A stretch of 64,000 nt of DNA from Diphasiastrum complanatum (lineage: Eukaryota > Streptophyta > Lycopodiopsida > Lycopodiales > Lycopodiaceae): contig CM055113.1 in assembly GCA_029204225.1 (NCBI GenBank), positions 7,097,852 to 7,161,851 of the forward strand, read 5' to 3'. The translations under genes were made by a program, and so were the position numbers. The notes beneath the pieces were generated by a model. The model saw only the letters and a list, made by a program, of their open reading frames with translations, was not told the origin of the DNA and did not search any database. Shown in pieces: positions 56,013-64,000 of this stretch (position 1 is its first letter; every line of letters starts with the position of its first letter).

Positions 56013-57098
56013 AATTCAAGGTGACCTAGCCATACTCACACGAGGAGACTGGCAAACTTTGGACCTAATAAGTTGACAAGTTTTTGTTGTGGAAAGGAAA
56101 GCTTGTTATAGGCTTACTCTGGAACAGCAATGATGAGGAAACGTATGAGTACGCTGGCTTGTGTTACGTGTAAGGCAGCTGATCAATGAAGGAATTGTGA
56201 AAGTTGAGTCTTGCATGAGAGACTTGGTATTTTGAACGGACGCTAAGGGACAGTTCGCGTTGAGATCGGACTAGTGCAAACTCTGGGTGCATGTGTCTGA
56301 TTCAAAGAGAGCTACTTGAAGCCAAGCCTGATGTACACTTCTTGTTTTGACTGTGAGACAACTGACCAGTGGTGGAATTGTGAAAGTCAAGTTTTGCGCG
56401 ACGGACATGGTGCTTCAAACAAACGCGAAGAGATAGTTCGTATGCGGATCAAACTGGTGCGACCCTTTGGCTTTCCACGAGGTCAATGGTTACATTTGGG
56501 CTGATTCAAAGAGCTACTTCAAGCTAAGTGAGAGGTGCATTGCGGAGTACTCAATCTTTGCCTACCTTAAAGAGCCAAGATGGAAATGTATCAAGATCAG
56601 GCTAGGACAAGGAGAGAAATCAAGGTGCAGAAGCAACAAGGCATGGAGTGGACCATAAAGTGGGCAATCAAACGATAAATCCTTTGGCTCAAGGAGCCTT
56701 GATACCTGTGCGGAACTGATCAAATCTGGAGCTCAGGGAGCTCAACACGAAGTGCATCAAGGACAAATCAGGAGCTCAAAGGAGTTCCAAAATCAAAATT
56801 CAGAAGCGGCAGGGGCGAACATTTCAAAGAAAGGCCTCTGTCACCAGTTAATAAGGTTCTTGGATTTTACGAAAGCGATATAAGGTCTATGCTTTTCCCA
56901 GACAAAGAGATATTTTGAGTTATGTAATTTCTCAGTACAAAGAGCTGAGCCTCCGACTTGTCGTGTGCCAGTTTTAATGTTAATAAAAAGTGGCTAGTAA
57001 ATTGAGTACTGTGCCAAGTAGCTTAAATGTATAGTTATTTTAATTGGGAGACACCTTTACTTTAATCTGACATCTGATGAGGACATCAGATTTTATAA
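56013..57098 (+). other. Interior (3' part) of the GC-rich LTR element
   Basis: No pol domain. A tandem duplication of about 160-175 bp: 56172-56330 and 56355-56530 share (C)AACTGA(T/C)CA, GGAATTGTGAAAGT, GGACTT/ATGGT, GTTCG, CTGATTCAAAGAG and GCTACTT.AAGC. The short frames at 56316-56658 are part of this noncoding stretch. Confidence 0.55.
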
Positions 57099-57110
57099 AG
57101 GTGGGGTGGA
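57099..57110 (+). promoter_or_regulatory. Polypurine tract
   Basis: AGGTGGGGTGGA directly before TGTTGTAAAGC at 57111. Confidence 0.75.
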
Positions 57111-58012
57111 TGTTGTAAAGCTACCTTTACAAGCTTTACTTCCGGCGCCACTAGCGCCAGCATTGTCCCCGGCGCCAACAGCGCCCCTGCTGCTCCCGGC
57201 GCCAACGGCGTCGACGCCGCTCCCGGTGCCACTGTGACCAGAATTCAGTCGGTGCCAAGTTCCTATGGTTGAAAATCTTTGATCAGTTCTAGCGAAGTCT
57301 AGAGAGCTCAGATCGATGTGCAATCACCTCACACGATCTAGGCGCATGATTAAAGGAAGCCTGGGGATCAATAAAATCTAGAGAGAGAAAAACGTGCTTT
57401 ACCAGCCTGGATAGAGTGCTTGGTATGAGGGGGGGTGCTGAATCCCACCAATACTATAGGGGAGTGCGAGTTGCGACTCAGGGCGAGCTCCAACCAAGTC
57501 TCAGCCTCCCTTGCTGGAATGTTGTCATGGCTCTCGCCTTGGCATGCTAGCGCCACGGAGACTAGGGTCGGTCACACAGTTGAAATGTAGCCTTCTCAGA
57601 TTTATCAATAAAGTGAGATTTTTCTCAAACTGACTCTGATTACCTTCTAGGTTTCAGTGTTCGGTAAAAGCGCCAGTTGTAAGGCCGCTTCAAAATTTTT
57701 AAGTTGGCACATAACTGAGGGTCGTATCCCGGGACGCCAGCGGTATGTCGTCGGGACCATTCGGTCCGTGGCGCCAAGGGTATGCTGTCGGGACCATTTG
57801 GTCCAGGAACTTGTTGTCTCCATATCTGTGGCAGCTTGTGGTTTTGAGTGTTCCTTGCATGAACGTGAATGGGTTAAGCTCTTGGGGAATGGGCTCTAAC
57901 CTGTCGGTTGAGTTGAATGGCTTGCTTGGGTGGAAGTCAGACCGCTTTCTTGGAATGGATGTTACTCGTTTGTAACGAAGCTTCGAGTTGGTTAAGTTTG
58001 ATGTATGTCGGG
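57111..58012 (+). mobile_element. 3' LTR of the GC-rich element, truncated
   Basis: Starts TGTTGTAAAGCTACC after the PPT and matches the solo LTR (read on the minus strand from 60339) for about 900 bp, including GGCGCC repeats, TCAATAAAGTGAGATTTT and CGGGACCATT(T/C)GGTCC. Two internal segments present in the solo LTR are missing. It ends at ATGTATGTCGGGC (58012), where copia integrase begins. Confidence 0.9.
57150..57240. repeat. GGCGCC minisatellite in the LTR
   Basis: About six units of 12-18 bp around (C)GGCGCCA(A/G)C. The palindrome GGCGCC recurs. The equivalent block in the solo LTR is 60215-60310. Confidence 0.8.
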
Positions 58013-58612
58013 CATCTCAAAAGGTGTCCTTCCATCCAAAATAGCACTCGACCACCTATTGCACAAGAAATTGGCACACAACAAAGCTTGATCCCAAAAT
58101 GGTTTGTCAAGATTAGCACTTAACCTCATAGCTTTAGCACTTTCACATAAAGTCCTATTCTTCCTTTCAGCCACTCCATTTTGTTGTGGGGTCCTTGATG
58201 TTGTATACTCCCTCTTGATCCCATGCTCATCACAAAAGGCCTTGAGCTTGTTAGATATGTACTCATCACCATTGTCACCTCTCAAGCACTTGATCTTTGT
58301 GGAAAATTGGTTCTCCCTTGCATTCTTGAACTTGACAAAGACATCATACAGCTCATCCTTGATCTTTAGTAGATAGATCCAACAAAATCTACTAAAATCA
58401 TCAATGAATGTTACATACATCTTAGCTCCACTATTGCTAAGTAATAAATCCATGAATATCCGAATGTACAAGTTGAAAAGGCTTTGTAGATCTAGAAATA
58501 GATCTAGTATAAGGTAGTCTATGTGACTTAGACAAAGCACAAGACTCACAGACATGCTTGTCATTACTTAAGGAACTTGGAAGACCAATCACAACCTTCT
58601 TCCTTGCCATTA
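58013..58612 (-). pseudogene. Ty1/copia integrase, minus strand
   Basis: Minus-strand reading: VMARKKVVIGLPSSLSN (58612 to about 58565), KHVCESCALSKSHR, then after a shift SGAKMYVTFIDDFSRFCWIY, LLKIKDELYDVFVKFKN, IKCLRGDNGDEYISNKLKAF, REYTTSRTPQQNGVAERKNR, TLCESAKAMRLSANLDKPFW and LLCANFLCNRWSSAILDGRT, PFEM. The catalytic D (TFIDDF region), D (RGDNG) and E (GVAERKNR) are all present, the best preserved integrase core in the window. It inserts element DNA into the genome. It is cut at 58013 by the GC-rich LTR. The upstream part lies beyond the solo LTR at 58618-60339. Confidence 0.93.
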
Positions 58613-58617
58613 CCTCC
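58613..58617 (-). repeat. Target-site duplication of the solo LTR
   Basis: CCTCC, repeated at 60340-60344. Confidence 0.88.
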
Positions 58618-60339
58618 TGTTAAGCCGGCGCCTCAAAGGGCGCTGGGACTTGAGCGGTTTCCCCAACACGTGCTTAAGTCTAACATTCATCCATCATGAA
58701 CTTACGTAAAAGCCAACTCAGAAACGTAACAAGCTTAACCATTCAGACTTAAGAAAATTGGAATCCCAACCAACCCGAAAGCCAACTCAGAATCCGTCCC
58801 CAAAAGGTAACCAAAGGCAAAGACAAGCCACACATGAAACCCAAGGCATAGTGGTCACCAAACTGACCCATTGGCATAGCGGCAAGCCCCATGTTGATGA
58901 CAGGGACCCTTAGGCGCCAGCGACGCAAAAAGGTTGTAGTAAGGGTCCTTCCACTTGGATCAGTCCCGGAGGCGAAACCGAAATGGTAATCATCCACAAG
59001 GATCAACTTTATTAGATTTGGAAGAGGTTACATTCATACATAGACTGACCGGTCTCGGGGCCACCAACACGTGCTGGGCATTGTGCATGTAGCGCAGACA
59101 TCCCAAAGGGAGCCGGGAACCACGACTTAGCTTCCCAGCCTTCAACTCTTGCCATCCAAACCCACTTGACATACAAGTAGCCAACTCGCCAACAACAATC
59201 AGACTTAACCAACTTGAAGTTTCGAAAACCAACATTGAGATCCAACCTGGCGCCATGCTAGATCAGGGGTCCCGATGTGGGTGACTTCTCTCCAAGCAAG
59301 CCGCCCGACATACATCAAACTTAACCAACTCGAAGCTTCGTTACAAACGAGTAACATCCATTCCAAGCAAGCGGTCTGACTTACATCAGACTTAACCAAC
59401 TGAAAGCTTCGTCACGAGCGCTGGAAGCCAACCTGGCGCCACGCCAGACTGGACAGCCATAAACAGGTAACTTCCACCCAAGCAAGCCATCCAACTCAGC
59501 CGACAGGTTAGAGCCCGTTCCCCAAGAGCTTAACCCATTCACGTTCATGCAAGGAACACTCAGAACCACAAGCCGTGACAGATATGAAAACAATCAGTTC
59601 CTGGACCAAATGGTCCCAACAGCATACCGCTGGCGCCACGGACCAAATGGTCCCGGCGGCATACCGCTGGCGTCCCGGGATACGACCCTCAGCTATGTGT
59701 CAACTTAAAAATTTGGACGCGGCCTTACAACTGGCGCTTTTACCGAACACTGAAACCCATAAGGTAATCAGAGTCAGTTTGAGAAAAATCTCACTTTATT
59801 GATGAATCTGAGAAGGTTACACTTCAAGTGTGTGACCGACCCTAGTCTACGGGGCGCTAGCATGCCAAGGCGAGAGCCATGACAACATTCCAACAAGGGA
59901 GGCTGAGACTTGGTTGGAGCTCTCCCTGAGTCGCAACCCGCACTCCCCTATAGTATTGGTGTGATTCGGCACCCTCCCTCATACCAAGCACTCTACCCAA
60001 GCTGGTAAAGCACATTTTTCTCTCTCTAGGATTTTCTCTTTCTAGAAAGTCATTTTCTCTCTCTATATTTTACTGATCCCCAGGCTTCCTTTAATCATGC
60101 CTAGATCGTGTGAGGTGATTACACATCGATCTGAGCTCTCTGGACTCCGCTAGAACCGATCAAAGATTTTCAGCCATAGGAACTTGGCACCGGCTGGATT
60201 ATGGTCACAGTGGGTCGGGAGCGGCGCTGGCGCCAACGGCGCCATTGGCACCGGGAGCAGCAGGGGCGCTGCTGGCGTCGAGGACATAGCTGGCGCCGAT
60301 GGCGCCGGAAGTAAAGCTTGTAAAGGTAGCTTTACAACA
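58618..60339 (-). mobile_element. Solo LTR, 1,722 bp, GC-rich family
   Basis: Minus-strand ends TGTTGTAAAGC (60339) and GGCTTAACA (58618). It is flanked by CCTCC on both sides and has no interior, so it arose by recombination between two LTRs after insertion. It sits inside the pre-integrase region of a copia element. It carries GGCGCC repeats, a polyadenylation-like AATAAA (59795-59805 region), several CAAGCTTAACC/GGTTAAG words (repeated TTGGTTAAG(T/C)(T/C)TGAT, about 4 copies) and CTCTCTAG runs. Confidence 0.95.
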
Positions 60340-60344
60340 CCTCC

Positions 60345-61187
60345 AATGACTTGAAGCTGAGGTGTCTCATCCTTTTGTGCCAAACCTCTTAAATAGAAAT
60401 TTGCTCCCTTGCAACACATCCAACTTGGTTAGCAATAACACAAGCATCAAGTTTGAAGAACTTCCCTTGCCTTTACCTTTTCCAATCAAGACATCCTTCA
60501 TTTTGATCAAACAAGCATCTCCATCAAACTCCACCTTGAGGCCCTTACTTAGCATTTGATCACACTAAGCATTTTCTTGGTAATAGCATCCTCTTGAAGT
60601 GTCGATGTAGATCCACCTCTTGCTTGAAGCCTATATTCCTCATTGATCAAGATCTCTTGAAGATCCATCAAACTTGGCAAAGTCTTTTGAATAGCAATAC
60701 TTTGAACAATGTTAGCATGAGCATCCAACAAGCCATTAAGAATCACTTGAATAAGCTCTTCTTCCTTAATGCTTTCATTTGTGCAAGCTAACTCATCATT
60801 CAATGCTTTCATTCTCAAAACAAAAGTTACTTGGACTTTCTTCATTCTTTTGCAAACAAGAAAAGATTTGCCTTCTTAGAGTCAACACTATAGAAGTAGA
60901 CTTGGATTCATAAAGCTTCTTCAATGAATTCCAAGCTTCCAAAGATGATGTGCACTTACCAACTTCCTTGAGAAGTTCATTGGTAACATTCATCTTTATC
61001 ATGTGTAGAGCCTTCTTGGCCCTCTTGTCATACCTCAATTGATCTTGTTGCGTTGTTGGTCTCTCCTCCAAGCCTACAACAATATCCAAAACATTATTCA
61101 TCTCAAGAAGTGACTCCATCCTCACTTTCCACAATCAATAGTTACTGACTATCATTGGCTTCCAACATTACTCCAATTAAGGTTGCC
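60345..61187 (-). pseudogene. Ty1/copia gag and protease end, minus strand
   Basis: Minus-strand ATG at about 61187 in CTACATGGCAACC; MATLIGVMLEANDS, then a stop and WKVRMESLLEMNNVLDIVVG, RYDKRAKKALHMIKMNVTNE, LLKEVGKCTSSLEAWNSLKK, YESKSTSIVLTLRRQIFSC and LACTNESIKEEELIQVILNG, ending LQARGGSTSTLQEDAIT at about 60585. The zinc knuckle, most of protease and the DSGA site are deleted. The frame resumes with MLSKGLKVEFDGDACLIKMK (60555), GKGKGKGSS, and at about 60345 reaches the solo LTR. Same family as the gags at 19484 and 21507. Confidence 0.9.
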
Positions 61188-61767
61188 ATGTAGCAATGAC
61201 CTGATCTTCTCTTTCAACCTGCTTCAATGCACAAAGCACTCCTTTGAACAACAACAAATGATTTTTCACCAAGATTTAAAACTATCTCACAAATTCTCTT
61301 CTAGCACTTATCCAAGCAAATCAACATATAAAATCATGGAATGATCAACCTATGATCTATCCTCAATCTAATGACTTTTGCCACTTCCTAAGATTGAAAC
61401 ACACTCAAATGAAGTCCAGCAATCTCACTATCTAGAGATCCAATCAAAATTAGGGTTTTGACAAAATCACAAAAAATTGACTATTCCAAATCTACATGCA
61501 AATGCTGAAAATTTGATATGCAATCTATAAGCCACCACTTAGGCTGAACCAATGATCCAAAAATCGGCCAAATCCAGTATGTGAATTCAAAGATCAGAAT
61601 TGAACAAGTATATTGACCTATTTAGTGTTTTGATCTACAAAAGATCCAATCTACAAAAGCAAAAAAATTCGGTTTTGGTGTAGAATCCTCTCTAGCATGC
61701 TCTAGACTTGATATCTTCACCAAATCATTGATAGATCTAATTTCCTCCTTCATAACCTGAAACACAA
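61188..61767 (-). other. Copia leader, minus strand
   Basis: About 580 bases between the PBS and gag; no frame. Shares length and the AAGAGAAGATCAGGTCATTG-like end before ATG with 21480-21506. Confidence 0.7.
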
Positions 61768-61779
61768 GCTTTGATACCA
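61768..61779 (-). promoter_or_regulatory. Initiator-Met type PBS
   Basis: The minus strand reads TGGTATCAAAGC directly after the LTR end. Confidence 0.9.
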
Positions 61780-62412
61780 TGTGAAAGATTTCAGATTCTT
61801 AAGATCCAATATACTTGAATGATCTTTGGTTAGAAAGAGAAATACACTACCAATCTCACCAATGTAGAAAAATCAGCATCTACACACAATTTGAGATGCA
61901 AACACTAATAGAACTTGATCAAACTTGAATGAAATGATTATGTACTGTTGTTGTCTATACAAAACTAACAAGCTACTGTATTTCACACGTGTGGATCCAA
62001 AAATAACAAATATACATCATTCTACACATAGAATTGCAAGCAATCACCAAGATAGTGCACCAATGGATAGTAGAACCCAAAGAACCATGTATAAGCATGA
62101 AATGAGATAGAGAAGAGAGAAGATGACTCTCTCCACGAGTTACATCCTTTTATAATAGGTCCAAACCCTATTTGGCCACTTGGCTTTCTCACCAAAATGC
62201 TAACCCTACTAATTTTGGGTCTAGATTCAATGTACCCAACTTATTCAAATTGAATCTACTCAAACTCGCATTCTATCTTTCCCACACTTTCAAAAAGTGT
62301 TTATTCAAATGAAATTTAAACTAATGAACTTTGAAAAGTCAACCTCTAAGTCTAAAACAAGTTTTGGCCTCAATATGCCAAATGTGTGATGAAACTAGTT
62401 AAATCTTTCACA
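61780..62412 (-). mobile_element. Copia 5' LTR, minus orientation (633 bp)
   Basis: Plus-strand ends TGTGAAAGAT (61780) and ATCTTTCACA (62412) form a perfect 10-bp terminal inverted repeat. A minus-strand TATA-like CTATTATAAAAGG lies at 62148-62160. It is inserted into the RT region of another copia element (TRLDIAF at 62425). Confidence 0.93.
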
Positions 62413-63060
62413 AGAATTTGTACCAGACTTGATATAGCTTTCTGTTTACGCCTTGAGCCAATCTTCCAATCATGGCCTTGCACATTGGAAAATGGCAAAA
62501 CAAATCCTACAGAATCTGAAGGGTACCCAGAATATGGGATTAACCTACAGAGTTGAAAACGAAGAAAAAGGATTTGAGCTACACAACTACAGTGATGCAA
62601 GCTGGGCGAGCTGCAAAGATGACAACAAGTCCATTACTGGAGGATTTACAACAGCGTGCGGAGTTGCAATCAGCTGGATATGCCAAAAAGAAACCTTGGT
62701 GGCTCAATCCTCTTGCAAAGCTGAATATGTCACAGCTTCAAAGGTGATGAATGAGTAAGTGTGGCTGCAGATGATACTTGAGGCAATCGGGATACCACAA
62801 GAAGGGCCAAGCACGATGATGATGGACTCTCAGAGTGCCATCTATTTGTCCCAGGATCCTGTCTTCCATTCCTAGACAAAACACATACCTTTGAAGTACC
62901 ATCACATTTGAGATTTGATCTCAAAAGGAGAGCTTCAGGTCCAGTATATAAAATCTGAAGACATGATTGCAAATTTGCTCACGAAACCACTCGACAAGCC
63001 ACTCTTTGCCAAGCAAAGAAAGGCAATTGGATTAAACGTACAAAGCTGCAAGGTTCAAGA
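62413..63060 (+). pseudogene. Ty1/copia RT end and RNase H
   Basis: TRLDIAFCL, HGLAHWKMAKQILQNLKGTQ, GLTYRVENEEKGFELHNYSD, ASWASCKDDNKSITGGFTTA, ISWICQKETLVAQSSCKAEY, VWLQMILEAIGIPQEGP, DSQSAIYLSQDPVFHS and KHIPLKYHHI, QVQYIKSEDMIANLLTKPLD. The RNase H acidic residues (D in YSDASW, E in KAEY, D in DSQSA) are kept. Stops at about 62756 (TAA), 62874 (TAG, where R or Q is expected) and 62912 (TGA, usual R). The typical ADxxTKPL end and CGG-like GLNVQ tail lead to the PPT at 63058. The 5' rest was separated by the copia LTR insertion at 62412. Confidence 0.94.
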
Positions 63061-63065
63061 GGGAG
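63057..63065 (+). promoter_or_regulatory. Polypurine tract
   Basis: AAGAGGGAG before TGTCAGAAATGG at 63066. Confidence 0.85.
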
Positions 63066-64000
63066 TGTCAGAAATGGTGAACTCCTGCAACTTTGTCGCA
63101 GCACAAACACGAAGCGAAGGTAGAACAAGAACAATTTGCGACAGTCAACATGCCTTGAATCGAAGCACGAACGATTCGCGAATCATAAACAGACCTCCAG
63201 GACCTCAAACCGCAAAGGGACGCAAAACGAAATATTATAAAGGAGACGAAAAGAGCGCAAGCAAACAAAGGAAATGAAACAAACGAAGGAGAATCTTTCG
63301 CACTGTCAGCTGGCAACTCAACAGGCTTGGAGTCGTAGACTTTACGCCCAGGTGAAACGAGTGGCAACGACGGAGAGTAACTGATTAGTTGATTAGCGCT
63401 AACTAGTCTTGTGATTTCTGCGTTTAGCCAGGTTGTAAACTTCACGCTATGGAGGTATAAACTATCCTCTCTGGATCATAAAGAAAAAAGAGAATAGACT
63501 GTAAGAGACAGAGAGAGAGACGTAGCGAGTAGAGCAAAAAAGAAAAATGCTAAAAACTAAGAGTTGTGCATGAAAGTCTGCCAACGAGCAGAACACGGCG
63601 AAAGAGTAGAGTGTCATTCCGCCAACGAACGAGACACTGACAATCTCGCTCTCTAAAATTAAACTAATAATACAGTCGCTCTATTTTCATGCATCTCCTT
63701 GTCTTGTGATGTCTATGTCTTGATTGCTAGAATAGAATGTGTTTTGTGATGTGTAGTCATGTGTCTAGGTTCCTGTGAAGCTTCCGCGCAAAAGAAAATT
63801 CAAAGACACAAAATTATTCACGAATACGAAAATGAAAACCAAAAAAAAAACAGTTTCGCTTTCGTGACACTGAACAGTTTTTTGCTTCCGTAACAAGTAG
63901 TGCACACATGAGAGAACTACAAGTTGTCTGCTCATTATAGTGGACCATATAAAAACTCAAAAAAGATTGGATCTTTAGCTTGCTAGTTAGAGTTACCAAA
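63066..64000 (+). mobile_element. Copia 3' LTR, runs off the window
   Basis: Starts TGTCAGAAATGG after the PPT. At least 935 bp. Contains TATTATAAAGGAGACG at about 63232-63247 (TATA-like), GAAACAAACGAAGG, GAGACAGAGAGAGAGACG and CCGCCAACGA words. The right end is outside the window. Confidence 0.8.

Noticed and set aside
57093-57323. Gly/Ala/Ser-rich minus-strand frame
   Set aside because: Product of the GGCGCC minisatellite in an LTR; no homologue-like features.

Overview
The window is nuclear plant DNA made almost entirely of nested, decayed LTR retrotransposons of the Ty1/copia and Ty3/gypsy superfamilies. Support comes from initiator-Met and tRNA-Asp type primer binding sites (PBS), polypurine tracts (PPT), TG...CA LTR ends, target-site duplications (TSD) and recognisable gag, protease, integrase, reverse transcriptase and RNase H pieces. 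AT-rich sequence, CT/GA and TA microsatellites, many C-to-T/G-to-A type stop codons and old LTR pairs suit a large, heavily methylated seed-plant genome. A gymnosperm is my best guess, but the sequence does not prove it. I saw no rRNA or tRNA gene, CRISPR array or intact host gene.

Layout. 1-6.1 kb: the end of a minus-strand gypsy LTR, a 33-bp-arm hairpin, two inverted LTR-like repeats, a gypsy integrase scrap and a dead ORF behind a TATA box. 6.4-19.3 kb: a mosaic of copia and gypsy fragments on both strands, joined by deletions into chimeric frames. 19.5-31.2 kb: a plus-strand copia element (LTR 20281-20935) whose gag is split by a complete 7,006-bp minus-strand LTR element (21813-28818, TSD CTAAC). 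31.2-34.5 kb: a gypsy LTR, seven CACGTG boxes between two divergent TATA boxes, one open spliced-looking frame on the plus strand and a broken spliced gene on the minus strand, neither recognised. 34.7-37.5 kb: LTR pieces and a minus gypsy leader full of hairpin modules. 37.5-43.1 kb: mostly unassigned, ending in a fragment of an AHK1-type (osmosensor-like) histidine kinase sensor domain. 43.2-44.8 kb: a copia 3' end (minus). 45.2-47.3 kb: a large foldback containing an LTR, a tRNA-Asp PBS and head-to-head hairpin modules. 47.4-50.3 kb: decayed unknown coding sequence. 50.3-54.2 kb: a second copy of the gypsy family seen at 21.8-28.8 kb. 54.2-64 kb: copia elements in both orientations, broken by a GC-rich element family with about 1.7-kb LTRs, including a solo LTR with TSD CCTCC.

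How it fits together. There is no operon or pathway. The order of insertion can be read: copia and gypsy elements inserted into one another, were truncated, and decayed mainly by transitions. The non-TE material is the unknown gene pair at 31.9-34.5 kb and the kinase fragment at 42.5-43.1 kb. The least explained structures are the hairpin arrays in the leaders of two different gypsy elements (35.7-36.6 and 46.2-47.1 kb) and the G-box cluster at 31.67-31.91 kb.
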